NCBI RefSeq assembly: GCF_001425205.1
Contig: NZ_LMDW01000001.1
Span: 497,928-561,927, forward strand
From: Variovorax sp. Root411
Lineage (GTDB): Bacteria; Pseudomonadota; Gammaproteobacteria; Burkholderiales; Burkholderiaceae_C
Direction of reading: 5' to 3'
DNA length: 64,000 bases
In this document: positions 1 through 8,431 of the stretch, one piece after another
Position numbering within the stretch: position 1 is the first letter of the stretch
How the letters are laid out: each line of letters begins with the position of its first letter
Position numbers and translations under genes: made by a program
Notes under the pieces: generated by a model
What the model was told of the DNA's origin: nothing
Database searches by the model: none
What the model saw: the letters and a program-made list of their open reading frames with translations, nothing else

Positions 1-6
1 GAAGTC

Positions 7-198
7 ATGGCCGAATACCGGAAAGCCTGCACGCCCGCCGAACTTGAGGCGTTGCGCGTCGAGATCGTCGATTTCATGCGCTCGCACCCGGACCTGGAAA
101 CCGACTTCCCGCGCCGGTTCGAGCGCCCCGCCCAGCCGGAAGACTTCGGATCCACCATACGCGAATTCCTGGAAAACGTGCTTGCCGCATTGAAATAG
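7..198 (+). CDS. Small hypothetical protein, possibly the C-terminal end of a longer gene
   Basis: A 63-residue acidic, soluble-looking protein of unknown function. It has no signal peptide or membrane segment and looks helical, with an amphipathic stretch around EALRVEIVDFMRSH. The frame stays open to the left edge of the window (two further sense codons precede the ATG), so this may be the 3' end of a gene that starts outside. No Shine-Dalgarno sequence can be judged because only six bases precede the ATG. The next gene lies on the other strand and ends 45 bases away, so the two genes converge. I do not recognise a family. Confidence 0.45.
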   Translation: MAEYRKACTPAELEALRVEIVDFMRSHPDLETDFPRRFERPAQPEDFGSTIREFLENVLAALK

Positions 199-243
199 CA
201 GGGGCGCCCCATCTGATTGTCTTGGTGCGCGGCGCGGACAATT

Positions 244-882
244 TCAGCGCAGATCAAGTGCCCCGGCCGGTTGCATCTCACTACCAGGCCACGCCTCCGG
301 TCCAAGCTCTTTCGCAAGATAGGCCACGAGCTTCGCGGTGCGCTCGCGCAGCGGGGCAATGCGGGCCTGCAGGCCGGTCCTGGGCAGCGCAACAGCTTGG
401 CCGGGCTCATCGTCGGAATCGGGATTGCTCTCCCGGATGTAGAGCGTGCCGTTGCGGGCCCAGACCTCCACCGCCCAGCCCTGGTCCTGGTCGTTGTAGA
501 TATTGCCCTCGTCGTGCCCAGCCACGGCAACGAGGAAGTGGTCCATGGAAGAGAAGGTGTCGTACCACGGGAATGAAAGGTGCACGTTCGCATCCTCGTT
601 GTCGAGCCGCAGATCCATCCAGAAATACTGGCGCACCTGGTGGAGCTTCAAAGCGTGCTGCCGGGCCAGCGCGGCCACCTGGCCGTAGTACGCGGCAAGT
701 TCCGCCTCGTGCCCTATGGCCTCCGAGGTGCACGCCCGCAAACGCTCGGCGCGCTGGAATCCCGGCAATGCGAGGGGCTCGGGCCGCTGGTACGGCGCAG
801 GGTGGAACTCGTCGCACAAATGAAACGCGATCTCGGGCTCCAGCGAGTCGATCGGCTTGGCATCGGCGAACCACGGTTCCAC
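244..882 (-). CDS. Hypothetical protein, 212 aa
   Basis: Unrecognised soluble protein without signal peptide or membrane segments, rich in aromatic residues in the middle (the FPWYDTFSSMDHF region). The GTG start at 882 is chosen because a strong ribosome binding site, GAGGAG, lies about eight bases upstream. The open frame continues further upstream to 1302, but that stretch would run antisense through the convincing gene that starts at 1012. It is transcribed divergently from that gene with about 130 bases between the starts, enough for two promoters. Function unknown. Confidence 0.65.
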   Translation of the reverse strand: MEPWFADAKPIDSLEPEIAFHLCDEFHPAPYQRPEPLALPGFQRAERLRACTSEAIGHEAELAAYYGQVAALARQHALKLHQVRQYFWMDLRLDNEDANVHLSFPWYDTFSSMDHFLVAVAGHDEGNIYNDQDQGWAVEVWARNGTLYIRESNPDSDDEPGQAVALPRTGLQARIAPLRERTAKLVAYLAKELGPEAWPGSEMQPAGALDLR

Positions 883-1011
883 TTGCGCGCTCCTCTGAAT
901 GGTCGAGCGGACGATGTTAGCCCGCGCCGAGGGGCGTGTGCCGACTTCCACCTGCGGGCGCCACGGGTCATAGCTTGCGCAGTGCAGCATGCCGGTGCCA
1001 TCATCCGCGCC

Positions 1012-1575
1012 ATGCAAACCGTCGCCTCCATCCTCTGGCGCAGGCTCGATGTACCCGGCCACGACGCCTGCCGCCTCGAACGCAATGCCTCGGCCTGGCA
1101 ACTCGATGGTGCGGCCGTGTTCCGGCTGGAAGACGGCCGCAACGGCCAGTTGCACTACCGCGTGCGATGCGACCTGCACTGGCACACCCAATGGGGCACG
1201 GTGCGTGGCTGGCTCGGCGATTCGGCCGTCGACCTGTCGATCGCCCGCGACGCGCACGGCCGCTGGAAGCTCAACGACGAGGCGGTGCCCGACCTGTCGC
1301 ACTGCGTCGACCTCGACCTGGGCTTCACGCCCGCCACCAACCTGCTGCAGCTGCGCCGGCTCAACCTCGCGAAGGGTGAGGGCGCCGACGCGCCGGCGGC
1401 CTGGGTCGACCTCGACGGCGGCGGCGTGATGAGCGAGCTGATGCAGCGCTACGAGCGGCGCAGCGACACCGAATATGCCTACGAGGCGAAGCGCTTCGAC
1501 TATGCGGCGACGCTGGGTGTGACGGAAGACAGTTTCGTGCGCGACTATCCGCGGCTCTGGGTCGCCGAAAAGTAA
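1012..1575 (+). CDS. Putative glycolipid-binding family protein, 187 aa
   Basis: Cytoplasmic beta-rich protein that resembles the family annotated as putative glycolipid-binding (beta-barrel fold, biochemical role not established). Family-like segments are an N-terminal ILWRRLDVPGHDACRLE, a central LHYRVRCDLHWHT strand and a C-terminal RFDYAATLGVTEDSFVRDYP. The length of 187 residues is usual for the family. The start ATG opens exactly with the conserved region, and the frame upstream of it is antisense to another gene. It converges with the AraC-type regulator downstream, with only 19 bases between the stops. Family assignment is from memory of the motif pattern. Confidence 0.7.
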   Translation: MQTVASILWRRLDVPGHDACRLERNASAWQLDGAAVFRLEDGRNGQLHYRVRCDLHWHTQWGTVRGWLGDSAVDLSIARDAHGRWKLNDEAVPDLSHCVDLDLGFTPATNLLQLRRLNLAKGEGADAPAAWVDLDGGGVMSELMQRYERRSDTEYAYEAKRFDYAATLGVTEDSFVRDYPRLWVAEK

Positions 1576-1594
1576 GGCCGCCCGGGTGTCGTCG

Positions 1595-2548
1595 TCAGCT
1601 GGCGAAACGCCTGCGGTATTCCACGAGGCTCACGCCCAGGCGGCGGCCGAATGCGCGCCTGAAGCCGTCCACGTTCGCATAGCCCACCGCGTCGGCCAGC
1701 CGCTTGGCCGGCAGGTCTGATTCCTCGGCCATGCGGCGGGCGGCGTCGATCCTCGCATTCTCGACAAACTCCGCCGGCGTGGTTCCGGTTTCGTCGCGGA
1801 AGATGCGCGCGAAGTTCCGCTCGCTCATGCCGGCGCGCAAGGCGAGGGCCGGCACGGAGAGGTCGTCCTTGAGGTTTGCGAGCACATGGTCCTGCACCTC
1901 GCGCATGCTGGAGCGCTCCGAGGTCTGTGCCGCCAGGTGGGCGCTGAACTGGCTTTGGCCGCCGGGCCGCTTGAGGAACATCACCAACTGGCGCGCCACG
2001 CTCAGCGCGAGGTCGCGGCCGTGGTCTTCCTCCACCATGGCCAGCGCGAGGTCCATGCCGGCCGTGACCCCGGCGGAGGTGAAGAGCTGGCCGTCCCTCA
2101 CGTAGATCGCATCCGACTCGACGGTGGCGAGCGGGTAGTCCGAAGCGAGTCGGCCGGCGAGCTTCCAGTGGGTGGCCACGCGCTTGCCGTCGAGCAGCCC
2201 GGTGGCGGCCAGCACGAAGGCGCCGCTGCACACCGAGCCGTAGCGCCGCACGGTGCGCGCCTGGCGCCGCAGCCAGTCCTGCAGCTGCGTGTCGGTCGCC
2301 ATGTCCTCCACGCGGGGGCTGCCCGCGACGAGCAGGGTGTCGATGGCGCCGCGATGCGTGGCCACCGTGGAATCGACGCCCAGCCGCAGCCCGCCGCTGC
2401 TCTTGAGCATGCCTTCGCCGGTGGCTATCACCTGGACGTGATAGGCGCGCCGGTCGCCCAGCTGCTGCGATGCCTCGGCGAAGACGTCGGCAGGCCCGGC
2501 CACGTCGAGCAGCTGGAAACGGGGAAAAGCGAGGATGGCGACGCGCAT
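1595..2548 (-). CDS. GlxA-type AraC family transcriptional regulator with DJ-1/PfpI domain
   Basis: A 317-residue regulator with an N-terminal DJ-1/PfpI-like (class I amidotransferase fold) sensor domain, residues about 1-170. It begins MRVAILAFPRFQLLDVAGP and contains the nucleophile-elbow-like segment GSVCSGAFVLAATGLLDG. The C-terminal AraC double helix-turn-helix (about 215-315) carries ALRAGMSERNFARIFRDETG and the second-helix signature VGYANVDGFRRAFGRRLG. The start is set at the ATG opening the DJ-1 domain; upstream codons give an unrelated sequence. It is divergent from the SLAC1-type transporter gene, 108 bases apart, so control of that gene and of itself from the shared region is the simplest reading. 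The ligand is unknown. Confidence 0.9.
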   Translation of the reverse strand: MRVAILAFPRFQLLDVAGPADVFAEASQQLGDRRAYHVQVIATGEGMLKSSGGLRLGVDSTVATHRGAIDTLLVAGSPRVEDMATDTQLQDWLRRQARTVRRYGSVCSGAFVLAATGLLDGKRVATHWKLAGRLASDYPLATVESDAIYVRDGQLFTSAGVTAGMDLALAMVEEDHGRDLALSVARQLVMFLKRPGGQSQFSAHLAAQTSERSSMREVQDHVLANLKDDLSVPALALRAGMSERNFARIFRDETGTTPAEFVENARIDAARRMAEESDLPAKRLADAVGYANVDGFRRAFGRRLGVSLVEYRRRFAS

Positions 2549-2656
2549 GGCAGACAAGGCCCCGGGATTGGCGGAAAACGCCGTGAGTTGGCAGAAACGA
2601 CGGTTGGAGTCTGGCGGAAAATACACACTAATGCAAATTCAGCCAAGGACGACAAC

Positions 2657-3670
2657 ATGCAAAACCAGGTTCTGAATCCTTCCTCCCCGGTGATTTCATC
2701 GATCGCGCCGGTTGCGCCGCGTGCGGAAGCCTCCGTGCGCAACCTCCCGGTCAACCTGTTCGCCTCGGTGATGGGGCTTTCCGGACTGGCCCTCGCATGG
2801 CGGCTCGCGCACGACAGCCTGGGTGCGCCGGCCATCGTCGGCGAGGCCGTCGGGGCGTTCGCGCTGGGCGTCTTCGTGCTCATCTCGGTGGGCTACCTGA
2901 CAAAGCTCGTGAGGCACCCGCAGGCGGTGCAGGCGGAATTCCTTCACCCCGTCGCGGGCAACTTCTTCGGCACCATCGCGATTTCCATCCTGCTGCTGTC
3001 GGCCGTCGTGGCGCCGTACAGCGCGCCCCTGGCGCACCTCGCGTGGACCGTGGGGCTGCTCGCGACCCTGGTGCTGAGCTTCGTCGGCCTGTCGAGGCTG
3101 CTGAAGGGGCAGGTGGATGCCTCGCTCGCCGTGCCGGCCTGGATCCTCCCGGGCGTGGCCACGCTCGACATTCCCGTCACCGGCGCGCACATGCCGATGG
3201 CATGGGCGCCTGAACTCAATCTGGCCGCCAGCGCGATCGGCGCGGTGCTGGCGCTCGTGCTCTTCACGATGATCATCGGCCGGCTGGTGCATCGCGACCC
3301 GCTCGCTCCCGCCATGGAACCGTCGCTGATGATCCTGGTGGCGCCCTTTGCGGTGGGCTTTCTCGCGTACACCAACATCGTCGGCGAGATCGACCGCTTT
3401 GCCTCGCTGCTCTTCTACTTCGGCCTCTTCATGTTCGCGGTGGTCGCGCCGAAGGTGTTCCGTCGCGGCGCCACGTTCTCGCCGAGCTGGTGGGCGATCG
3501 GTTTCCCGGTGGCCGCGCTCGCCAACGCCGCGCTGAAGTACGCCGGGTCGCGCGCGAGCGAGCCGCTCTGGGTGATTGCCGTGGCGCTGCTGGTCGTGCT
3601 CAACCTGGCGCTGGCGGTTCTCACGGTGAAGACCGTGCGGCTTGCGCTCAACGGGAAGCTGTTCGCCTGA
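2657..3670 (+). CDS. SLAC1/TehA-type anion channel or tellurite-resistance/dicarboxylate transporter family protein
   Basis: Integral inner-membrane protein of 337 residues with about ten hydrophobic helices after a 35-residue polar N-terminus. It fits the TDT/SLAC1 family, whose members move anions (chloride, nitrate, C4-dicarboxylates, sulfite) or give tellurite tolerance. Family-like stretches include LPVNLFASVMGLSGLALAWR near the N-terminus and the repeated five-helix pairs. The ATG follows AAGGA by eight bases. The gene is divergent from the GlxA-type regulator and converges with the methyltransferase gene (three bases between stops). The substrate cannot be deduced from sequence. Confidence 0.8.
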   Translation: MQNQVLNPSSPVISSIAPVAPRAEASVRNLPVNLFASVMGLSGLALAWRLAHDSLGAPAIVGEAVGAFALGVFVLISVGYLTKLVRHPQAVQAEFLHPVAGNFFGTIAISILLLSAVVAPYSAPLAHLAWTVGLLATLVLSFVGLSRLLKGQVDASLAVPAWILPGVATLDIPVTGAHMPMAWAPELNLAASAIGAVLALVLFTMIIGRLVHRDPLAPAMEPSLMILVAPFAVGFLAYTNIVGEIDRFASLLFYFGLFMFAVVAPKVFRRGATFSPSWWAIGFPVAALANAALKYAGSRASEPLWVIAVALLVVLNLALAVLTVKTVRLALNGKLFA

Positions 3671-3673
3671 GCC

Positions 3674-4531
3674 TCAGGCAGATGCGTTCGCCCCGCGCGC
3701 AACGACCATCCAGCAGGCCGCAGTCAGGCGGACCTCGTCGCCATGCACATAGGGCTCGAAGGCGGCGCGCACCGTGTCGATGACCTGCGCGCGCGTGCGC
3801 TCGTCCGCCTGCTGGAGGGCGAGGCCGACGGGACCGAGCCGGCTCAGGTAGACGGGCAGCGCCGTCTCGGGCAGCGTGCAGGGCACGTCGATGGGCTGGA
3901 TGTCGACGCCGGCCCAACCGCTCTCTTCGAGGATCGCCTGGACCCGCTGCCTGTCCGCGAAGGCGAACTGGCCTGGCGCGTCCGGCCGGCGGGCAGGGAG
4001 GTTCGGCAGCAGCGGCGCGGCGGCGCGCTCCGCGGTCGTCATGAACGGGTTCTCCGCCGCACTGCGCCAGGCGATGAACCGCAGCTCGGCGCCTTCTCTC
4101 GCGGCCCGCAGCAGGTTCGCGAAGGCCTGCACGGGGTCGTCGAAGAACATGACGCCGAAGCGCGACATGATGCGGTCGAAGCTCGCGGGCTCCAACGCGT
4201 GGGTCTGCGCATTGGCGCAGATGAAGCGTGCCGGCGTGCCTTCGCGTTCGGCGCGGATCCGGGCGGCGGCGATCATCGGCTCCGAGATGTCGATGCCGAC
4301 ACAGCCGCCTTCGCTGCCGTGCCGCCGCGCGATGGCGAGCGTGGTGCTGCCGGTGCCGCAGCCAACGTCGAGCACGCGGCTCGCGGGGTTGGCGCACGCC
4401 GCTTCGACGAGCAGGTCTTCGAGCGGCTGGAACAGATGGTCGAGCGTGGCCTGCGCGTCGACCCAGGCGCGCCCGGCCAGGCCGTTCCAGAGTCTGGCCT
4501 GTTCGTCGCCGGGCGGTTGTGTGGCTTCCAT
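3674..4531 (-). CDS. Class I SAM-dependent methyltransferase
   Basis: A 285-residue cytoplasmic methyltransferase with the Rossmann-fold AdoMet motif I VLDVGCGTGSTTLAIA (about residues 53-68), the acidic ribose-binding GIDISEPM (about 80-87), and motif IV-like SFDRIMSRFGVMFFDDP. A UbiE/Coq5-like general fold is evident, but the substrate is unknown. Start: the ATG at 4531 follows AAGGAAA by six bases; longer frames lack a binding site. It is divergent from a MerR regulator, and its own promoter shows the MerR-type long spacer with a dyad inside (see the promoter entry). It is therefore probably switched on by that regulator in response to a metal, redox agent or small molecule. Confidence 0.9.
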   Translation of the reverse strand: MEATQPPGDEQARLWNGLAGRAWVDAQATLDHLFQPLEDLLVEAACANPASRVLDVGCGTGSTTLAIARRHGSEGGCVGIDISEPMIAAARIRAEREGTPARFICANAQTHALEPASFDRIMSRFGVMFFDDPVQAFANLLRAAREGAELRFIAWRSAAENPFMTTAERAAAPLLPNLPARRPDAPGQFAFADRQRVQAILEESGWAGVDIQPIDVPCTLPETALPVYLSRLGPVGLALQQADERTRAQVIDTVRAAFEPYVHGDEVRLTAACWMVVARGANASA

Positions 4532-4571
4532 GGTCGTTTCCTTTTGCTTGCCTTCAGGAGGCGGAAACCGC

Positions 4572-4602
4572 ACTATGCAAGTTCAAGTCGACTTGAGGTC
4601 AA
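4572..4602 (-). promoter_or_regulatory. MerR-type promoter and operator of the methyltransferase gene
   Basis: On the minus strand a -35 TTGACC (4602-4597) and a -10 CATAGT (4577-4572) are separated by 19 bases. That is two more than the optimum and the hallmark of promoters activated by MerR proteins through DNA distortion. The spacer contains the perfect 14-bp palindrome TCAAGTCGACTTGA (4583-4596), similar to SoxR/MerR-type boxes. Transcription would lead to the methyltransferase ATG at 4531. The MerR gene starts 24 bases to the right of the operator, so autoregulation is likely. Seen directly in sequence; activity is inferred. Confidence 0.75.
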
Positions 4603-4620
4603 GAGGGTGATAGGAGGGCG

Positions 4621-5046
4621 ATGAAGCATCTGGATATTGGCGAGGTCGCGCAACGCTCCGGCGTGCCCGCCTCGACACTGCGCTACTACGACGAAAAAGG
4701 CCTCATCGCCTCCACGGGCAGGCAGGGCCTGCGCCGCTTGTTCGATCCCGGCGTGCTGGAGCGGCTTGCGCTGATCGCGCTGGGGCGCGCCGCCGGCTTT
4801 TCGCTGGACGAGATCGCGCGCATGTTCGGGGCCGACGGGCAGCCGCGCATCGACCGGCTGATGCTCACGGCCAAGGCGGACGAACTGGACCGCACGATCC
4901 GCAGCCTGAGCGCCATGCGCGACGGCCTGCGGCACGCCGCCGTGTGCCGCGCGCCCAGCCACATGGAATGCCCGACCTTTCGCCGCATCCTCGGGGCTGC
5001 GGCGTCCGGGGCTATCGGGGGGCGAAGAAAGAAGGCCTTGAAGTAG
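4621..5046 (+). CDS. MerR family transcriptional regulator
   Basis: A 141-residue regulator with the N-terminal winged helix-turn-helix of the MerR family (DIGEVAQRSGVPASTLRYYD), the second half-motif LERLALIALGRAAGFSLDEI, and a dimerisation helix. The effector end has two cysteines, C109 and C117 (C-x7-C), which could bind a metal or sense oxidants, but the pattern does not match the SoxR iron-sulfur cluster or the CueR/ZntR sites exactly. Its Shine-Dalgarno AGGAGG lies just before the ATG. It is divergent from the methyltransferase gene, and the dyad between the two genes is its expected binding site. Its stop directly abuts the stop of the convergent IclR gene. Confidence 0.9.
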   Translation: MKHLDIGEVAQRSGVPASTLRYYDEKGLIASTGRQGLRRLFDPGVLERLALIALGRAAGFSLDEIARMFGADGQPRIDRLMLTAKADELDRTIRSLSAMRDGLRHAAVCRAPSHMECPTFRRILGAAASGAIGGRRKKALK

Positions 5047-5856
5047 TCAGGCCGCGTTTGCCATCAGCGACAGGTCGCGCGCCGCCTGCAGCATCAGCTC
5101 CCGCGCGCGGTCCAGCGACGGGATCGCGTGGCGGTCGATGCGCCGGATGTACGGCGTGGTGAGCACCGCCAGCGCATGCCCGTGCGGGCCGAAGATGGGA
5201 CACGAGATGTCGATCACGCCGAAGTACTGCAGGCTCTCGCGCTGCCGGTAGCCCGTGGCGCGCACGGCTTCCAGCATGTGCTCCAGCTCGTCGGGCGGAA
5301 TCTGCACCTCGCCGTCGAGCGCCACGTGCTCGGCCACCATCTGCCGGCGCCGCTCGTCCGATTCGCAGGCCAGCAGCACCTGGCCCGAACCGGTGTCGAG
5401 CAGGTTCACGCGCGTGCCGGGCCGCACCGTCATGCTGCTCGCGGCCGGGCTGTTGACCTGCGCCACGATCTGCACGTTGCCCCGGTCGTACACGCCCAGG
5501 TGGCAGGACTGCTCGGCTTCCTTCACGTAGCGGTCCATCACCGGCAGCGCCTGCGTGACCAGACGGTGGCTTGGCGGGTAGCGGTGCGCCAGATCGAACA
5601 TCTTCAGGCTCAGGCTGTAGCGGTCGCCGGCGAGCGAACGCAGCACGTACTGCCGCGCCACCAGCCGTTCGAGCATGCGGTAGATCTCGCTCGGGCCGCG
5701 GTCCAGCGCTTTCACGATCTCGCCGCGCGTCAGGCCCTCGGGCTGGTCCGCCAGCAGTTCGAGGATGTCCAGCCCCTTGTCGAGCGCGGGTGCGCGGTAG
5801 CGGTCCTGGTCTTCGGTCGGCTTTCTCAAGATGTCTGGATGGATAGATTTGTTCAC
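5047..5856 (-). CDS. IclR family transcriptional regulator, probable controller of the fucose operon
   Basis: A 269-residue IclR-type regulator. The N-terminal winged helix (about 25-85) contains LDILELLADQPEGLTRGEIVKALD. The C-terminal effector domain (about 100-260) contains the family signature around YFGVIDISCPIFGPHGHALAVLTTPYI. The start is a GTG at 5856; no earlier in-frame ATG fits, and the binding site is weak. It is divergent from the L-fucose-type operon that starts at 6017. A TGTTCAC-containing sequence overlaps its own start and recurs just after the operon's -10 box, consistent with autoregulation and with repression of the operon until an inducer binds. The inducer is likely a fucose-pathway intermediate, which is inference. 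Confidence 0.9.
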   Translation of the reverse strand: MNKSIHPDILRKPTEDQDRYRAPALDKGLDILELLADQPEGLTRGEIVKALDRGPSEIYRMLERLVARQYVLRSLAGDRYSLSLKMFDLAHRYPPSHRLVTQALPVMDRYVKEAEQSCHLGVYDRGNVQIVAQVNSPAASSMTVRPGTRVNLLDTGSGQVLLACESDERRRQMVAEHVALDGEVQIPPDELEHMLEAVRATGYRQRESLQYFGVIDISCPIFGPHGHALAVLTTPYIRRIDRHAIPSLDRARELMLQAARDLSLMANAA

Positions 5857-5863
5857 TTATGAA
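5850..5863. promoter_or_regulatory. Candidate IclR operator copy 1
   Basis: TGTTCACTTATGAA overlaps the start codon of the IclR regulator gene. It contains the small inverted repeat TTCA-N4-TGAA. Eleven of fourteen bases are repeated at 5957-5970 next to the operon promoter. Proposed as an operator for autoregulation; not experimentally supported. Confidence 0.4.
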
Positions 5864-5926
5864 TTTCAACAGCAGACCTGACTTTTTGCAAGCTTAGTTC
5901 TACGGGTAAGCACCCATCAACTGGGC

Positions 5927-5955
5927 TTGACGTCAAAAGTTCGTCTGTAAATACT
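5927..5955 (+). promoter_or_regulatory. Sigma70 promoter of the fucose operon
   Basis: -35 TTGACG (5927-5932), a 17-base spacer and -10 AATACT (5950-5955), a good vegetative promoter. Transcription would start near 5962, leaving a leader of roughly 55 bases before the lactonase ATG at 6017. This is why I prefer 6017 over the in-frame ATG at 5966, which would sit almost at the transcript's 5' end. Confidence 0.55.
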
Positions 5956-5956
5956 C

Positions 5957-5970
5957 TGTTCACAAATGGA
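5957..5970. promoter_or_regulatory. Candidate IclR operator copy 2
   Basis: TGTTCACAAATGGA lies directly downstream of the -10 box of the fucose operon, in the same orientation as the copy at 5850-5863 and matching it at 11 of 14 positions. A repressor bound here would cover the transcription start site. Inferred operator. Confidence 0.4.
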
Positions 5971-6016
5971 CGAAGAGGCAAGACATCCGGCAGTGCACTT
6001 GCTGCCCGCGACCCAC

Positions 6017-6904
6017 ATGATCAAGCGCATCGACTCGCATCAGCATTTCTGGCGGCCCGCGCGCGGCGACTACGCGTGGCTGCGTGCGGACGTGCCCGCG
6101 CTGGCGCCGCTGGTGCGCGACTTCCTGCCCGGGCATCTCGCGCCGCTGCTGCAAGCACATGGCATCGGGCGGACCGTGCTGGTGCAGGCGGCCGACTCGG
6201 AAGCCGAAACGGATTTCATGCTCGAACTGGCCGCTGCGCACGACGTGGTTGGCGGCGTCGTCGGCTGGGTCGACCTGAGCCGGGCCGAGTCCGTCGCATC
6301 GCTCGAGCGAATGGCGGCGCACCCCAAGTTCAAGGGCGTGCGGCCGATGCTGCAAGACCTGCCCCAAGACGACTGGATCGCGCGCACGCCGCACCCCGAC
6401 GTGTTGCGGGCCATGGTGCGCCTGGGCCTGCGCTTCGATGCGCTCGTGACGCCGCGGCACCTGGCGCCGCTGCTGCAGTTCCTGCGCGAATGGCCGCAAC
6501 TGCCGGTGGTGATCGACCATGCGGCCAAGCCGCCCGTGGGCAGCGCCGATGGCGAAGTCATCGCTGCGTGGCGCCGTCAGATGCGAGAGATCGCCGCGCT
6601 GCCGCAGGTCTGCTGCAAGTTCTCCGGCCTCTGGACCGAGGCGCCGCCCTCCATGCACCGCGATGCGGATGTCCTCACCTACGCCGTGCGACCGCTGTGG
6701 GAGCACCTGCTCGAATGCTTCGGCCCCGATCGCCTCATGTGGGGCAGCGACTGGCCCGTGCTCACGCTGGCCGGCGACTACGCGGGCTGGATCGCCCTCA
6801 GCGAGGCCTGCATCGGCAGCCTCGCGCCCGGCGAACAGGCCCATGTGTGGCACGGCACCGCGCAGCGCTTCTACAACCTGCCATTGCATCGGGAAAACAC
6901 ATGA
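6017..6904 (+). CDS. Amidohydrolase-superfamily sugar lactonase, probable L-fuconolactonase
   Basis: A 295-residue COG3618-type TIM-barrel hydrolase, first gene of the operon. It opens with [12 protein letters not shown], the H-x-H metal motif of amidohydrolases. [11 protein letters not shown] carries the barrel histidine and [10 protein letters not shown] the catalytic aspartate, as in L-fucono-1,5-lactonases. Expected reaction: hydrolysis of L-fuconolactone, made by the SDR dehydrogenase encoded downstream, to L-fuconate in the cytoplasm. The start at 6017 matches the family N-terminus; an in-frame ATG at 5966 would add 17 unlikely residues. Its TGA overlaps the ATG of the ABC ATPase gene (ATGA). 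Other aldonolactones such as L-rhamnono- or D-arabinono-lactone remain possible. Confidence 0.85.
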   Translation: MIKRIDSHQHFWRPARGDYAWLRADVPALAPLVRDFLPGHLAPLLQAHGIGRTVLVQAADSEAETDFMLELAAAHDVVGGVVGWVDLSRAESVASLERMAAHPKFKGVRPMLQDLPQDDWIARTPHPDVLRAMVRLGLRFDALVTPRHLAPLLQFLREWPQLPVVIDHAAKPPVGSADGEVIAAWRRQMREIAALPQVCCKFSGLWTEAPPSMHRDADVLTYAVRPLWEHLLECFGPDRLMWGSDWPVLTLAGDYAGWIALSEACIGSLAPGEQAHVWHGTAQRFYNLPLHRENT

Positions 6905-8415
6905 CGCAACCCATCGTCGTCCTGCGCGACCTGAGCAAGTCCTTCGCCGGCGTGCGCGCGCTCGACAAGGCGCAGTTCGACCTGCTGCCCGGCGAGGTGC
7001 ATGCACTCATGGGCGAGAACGGCGCGGGCAAGTCCACGCTGATGAAGGTGCTGGCGGGCGTCTACCGCAAGGACTCGGGCGAAGTGCTGCTCGACGGCCA
7101 GCCCGTGGACATCGCGAGCCCGCGCGCCGCGCAGGCGCTGGGCATCGGCATCATCCATCAGGAGCTCAACCTGATGAACCACCTGAGCGCCGCGCAGAAC
7201 ATCTTCATCGGCCGCGAGCCGCGCGGGCGCCTGGGCCTCTTCATCGACGAGGAAGCGATGTGCGCCGAGACGCAGCGCATCTTCGAGCGCATGAACCTGC
7301 GCCTGGACCCGCGCACGCCCGTCGGCGAGCTCACCGTGGCCAGGCAGCAGATGGTGGAGATCGCCAAGGCGCTGTCCTTCGACTCGCGCGTGCTCATCAT
7401 GGACGAGCCCACCGCCGCGCTGAACAACGAAGAGGTGGCCGACCTGTTCCGCATCATCGGCCAGCTCAAATCGCAGGGCGTGGCCATCGTCTACATCTCG
7501 CACAAGATGGACGAACTCAAGCGCATCGCCGACCGCGTGACCGTGATGCGCGACGGCCAGTACATCGCCACCGTGCCGATGGCGGCAACGCCGATGGACT
7601 CGCTCATCGCGATGATGGTGGGCCGCCAGCTCACCGAGGTGGAGAACGACTTTCCCGACACCGCGGGCAACGAGATCGTGCTCGAGGCGCGGGGCATCAC
7701 GCGCGGCACGATGGTGCGCAACGCGAGCTTCGTGCTGCGCCGCGGCGAGATCCTCGGCTTCGCGGGCCTCATGGGCGCGGGCCGCACCGAACTCGCGCGC
7801 GCCGTGTTCGGCGCCGACCGCATCGACGCAGGCGAGGTTTTCGTGCACGGCAAGAAGGTGCACATCAAATCGCCCGAAGACGCGGTGGCTCACGGCATCG
7901 GCTACCTGTCGGAAGACCGCAAGCACTTCGGCCTGGCCACCGGCATGGACGTCGAGACCAACATCGCGCTGCCGAGCATGAAGAAGTTCTTGTCGATGGG
8001 CCTGTTCATCGACCAGGGCGCCATCGAGGCGGCCGGCGAGCGCTATGTGAAGCAGCTCAGCATCAAGACCCCCTCGGTGCGCCAGCAGGTGCGGCTGCTG
8101 TCGGGCGGCAACCAGCAGAAGATCGTGATCGCCAAGTGGCTGCTGCGCGACTGCGGCGTGCTGTTCTTCGACGAGCCCACGCGCGGCATCGACGTGGGCG
8201 CCAAGGCCGAGATCTATCGCCTGCTCAACGAGCTGGCCGCGCAGGGCAAGGCCATCGTGATCATCTCTTCGGAGTTGCCCGAGATATTGCGCGTGAGCCA
8301 CCGCGTGCTCGTGATGTGCGAAGGCCGCATCACCGGCGAACTTGGGGGGCGCGAAGCCTCGCAGGAAAAGATCATGCAGCTCGCCACCCGGCGCGAAGCT
8401 GCCGCCACCGCATGA
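6901..8415 (+). CDS. Ribose-type sugar ABC transporter ATP-binding protein (double cassette)
   Basis: A 504-residue RbsA/MglA-type ATPase with two fused nucleotide-binding domains. First: Walker [10 protein letters not shown] (about 38-46), linker [15 protein letters not shown], Walker [12 protein letters not shown]. Second: degenerate P-loop [11 protein letters not shown], a good signature [16 protein letters not shown] and Walker [13 protein letters not shown]. The degenerate second P-loop is normal for this family. It powers import through the permease encoded next, in the inner membrane. It starts within the stop of the lactonase gene (ATGA), indicating translational coupling. The substrate is inferred to be L-fucose or a related 6-deoxy or aldose sugar from the enzymes around it. 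Confidence 0.95.
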   Translation: MTQPIVVLRDLSKSFAGVRALDKAQFDLLPGEVHALMGENGAGKSTLMKVLAGVYRKDSGEVLLDGQPVDIASPRAAQALGIGIIHQELNLMNHLSAAQNIFIGREPRGRLGLFIDEEAMCAETQRIFERMNLRLDPRTPVGELTVARQQMVEIAKALSFDSRVLIMDEPTAALNNEEVADLFRIIGQLKSQGVAIVYISHKMDELKRIADRVTVMRDGQYIATVPMAATPMDSLIAMMVGRQLTEVENDFPDTAGNEIVLEARGITRGTMVRNASFVLRRGEILGFAGLMGAGRTELARAVFGADRIDAGEVFVHGKKVHIKSPEDAVAHGIGYLSEDRKHFGLATGMDVETNIALPSMKKFLSMGLFIDQGAIEAAGERYVKQLSIKTPSVRQQVRLLSGGNQQKIVIAKWLLRDCGVLFFDEPTRGIDVGAKAEIYRLLNELAAQGKAIVIISSELPEILRVSHRVLVMCEGRITGELGGREASQEKIMQLATRREAAATA

Positions 8416-8431
8416 CGACTGGAGACAACCC

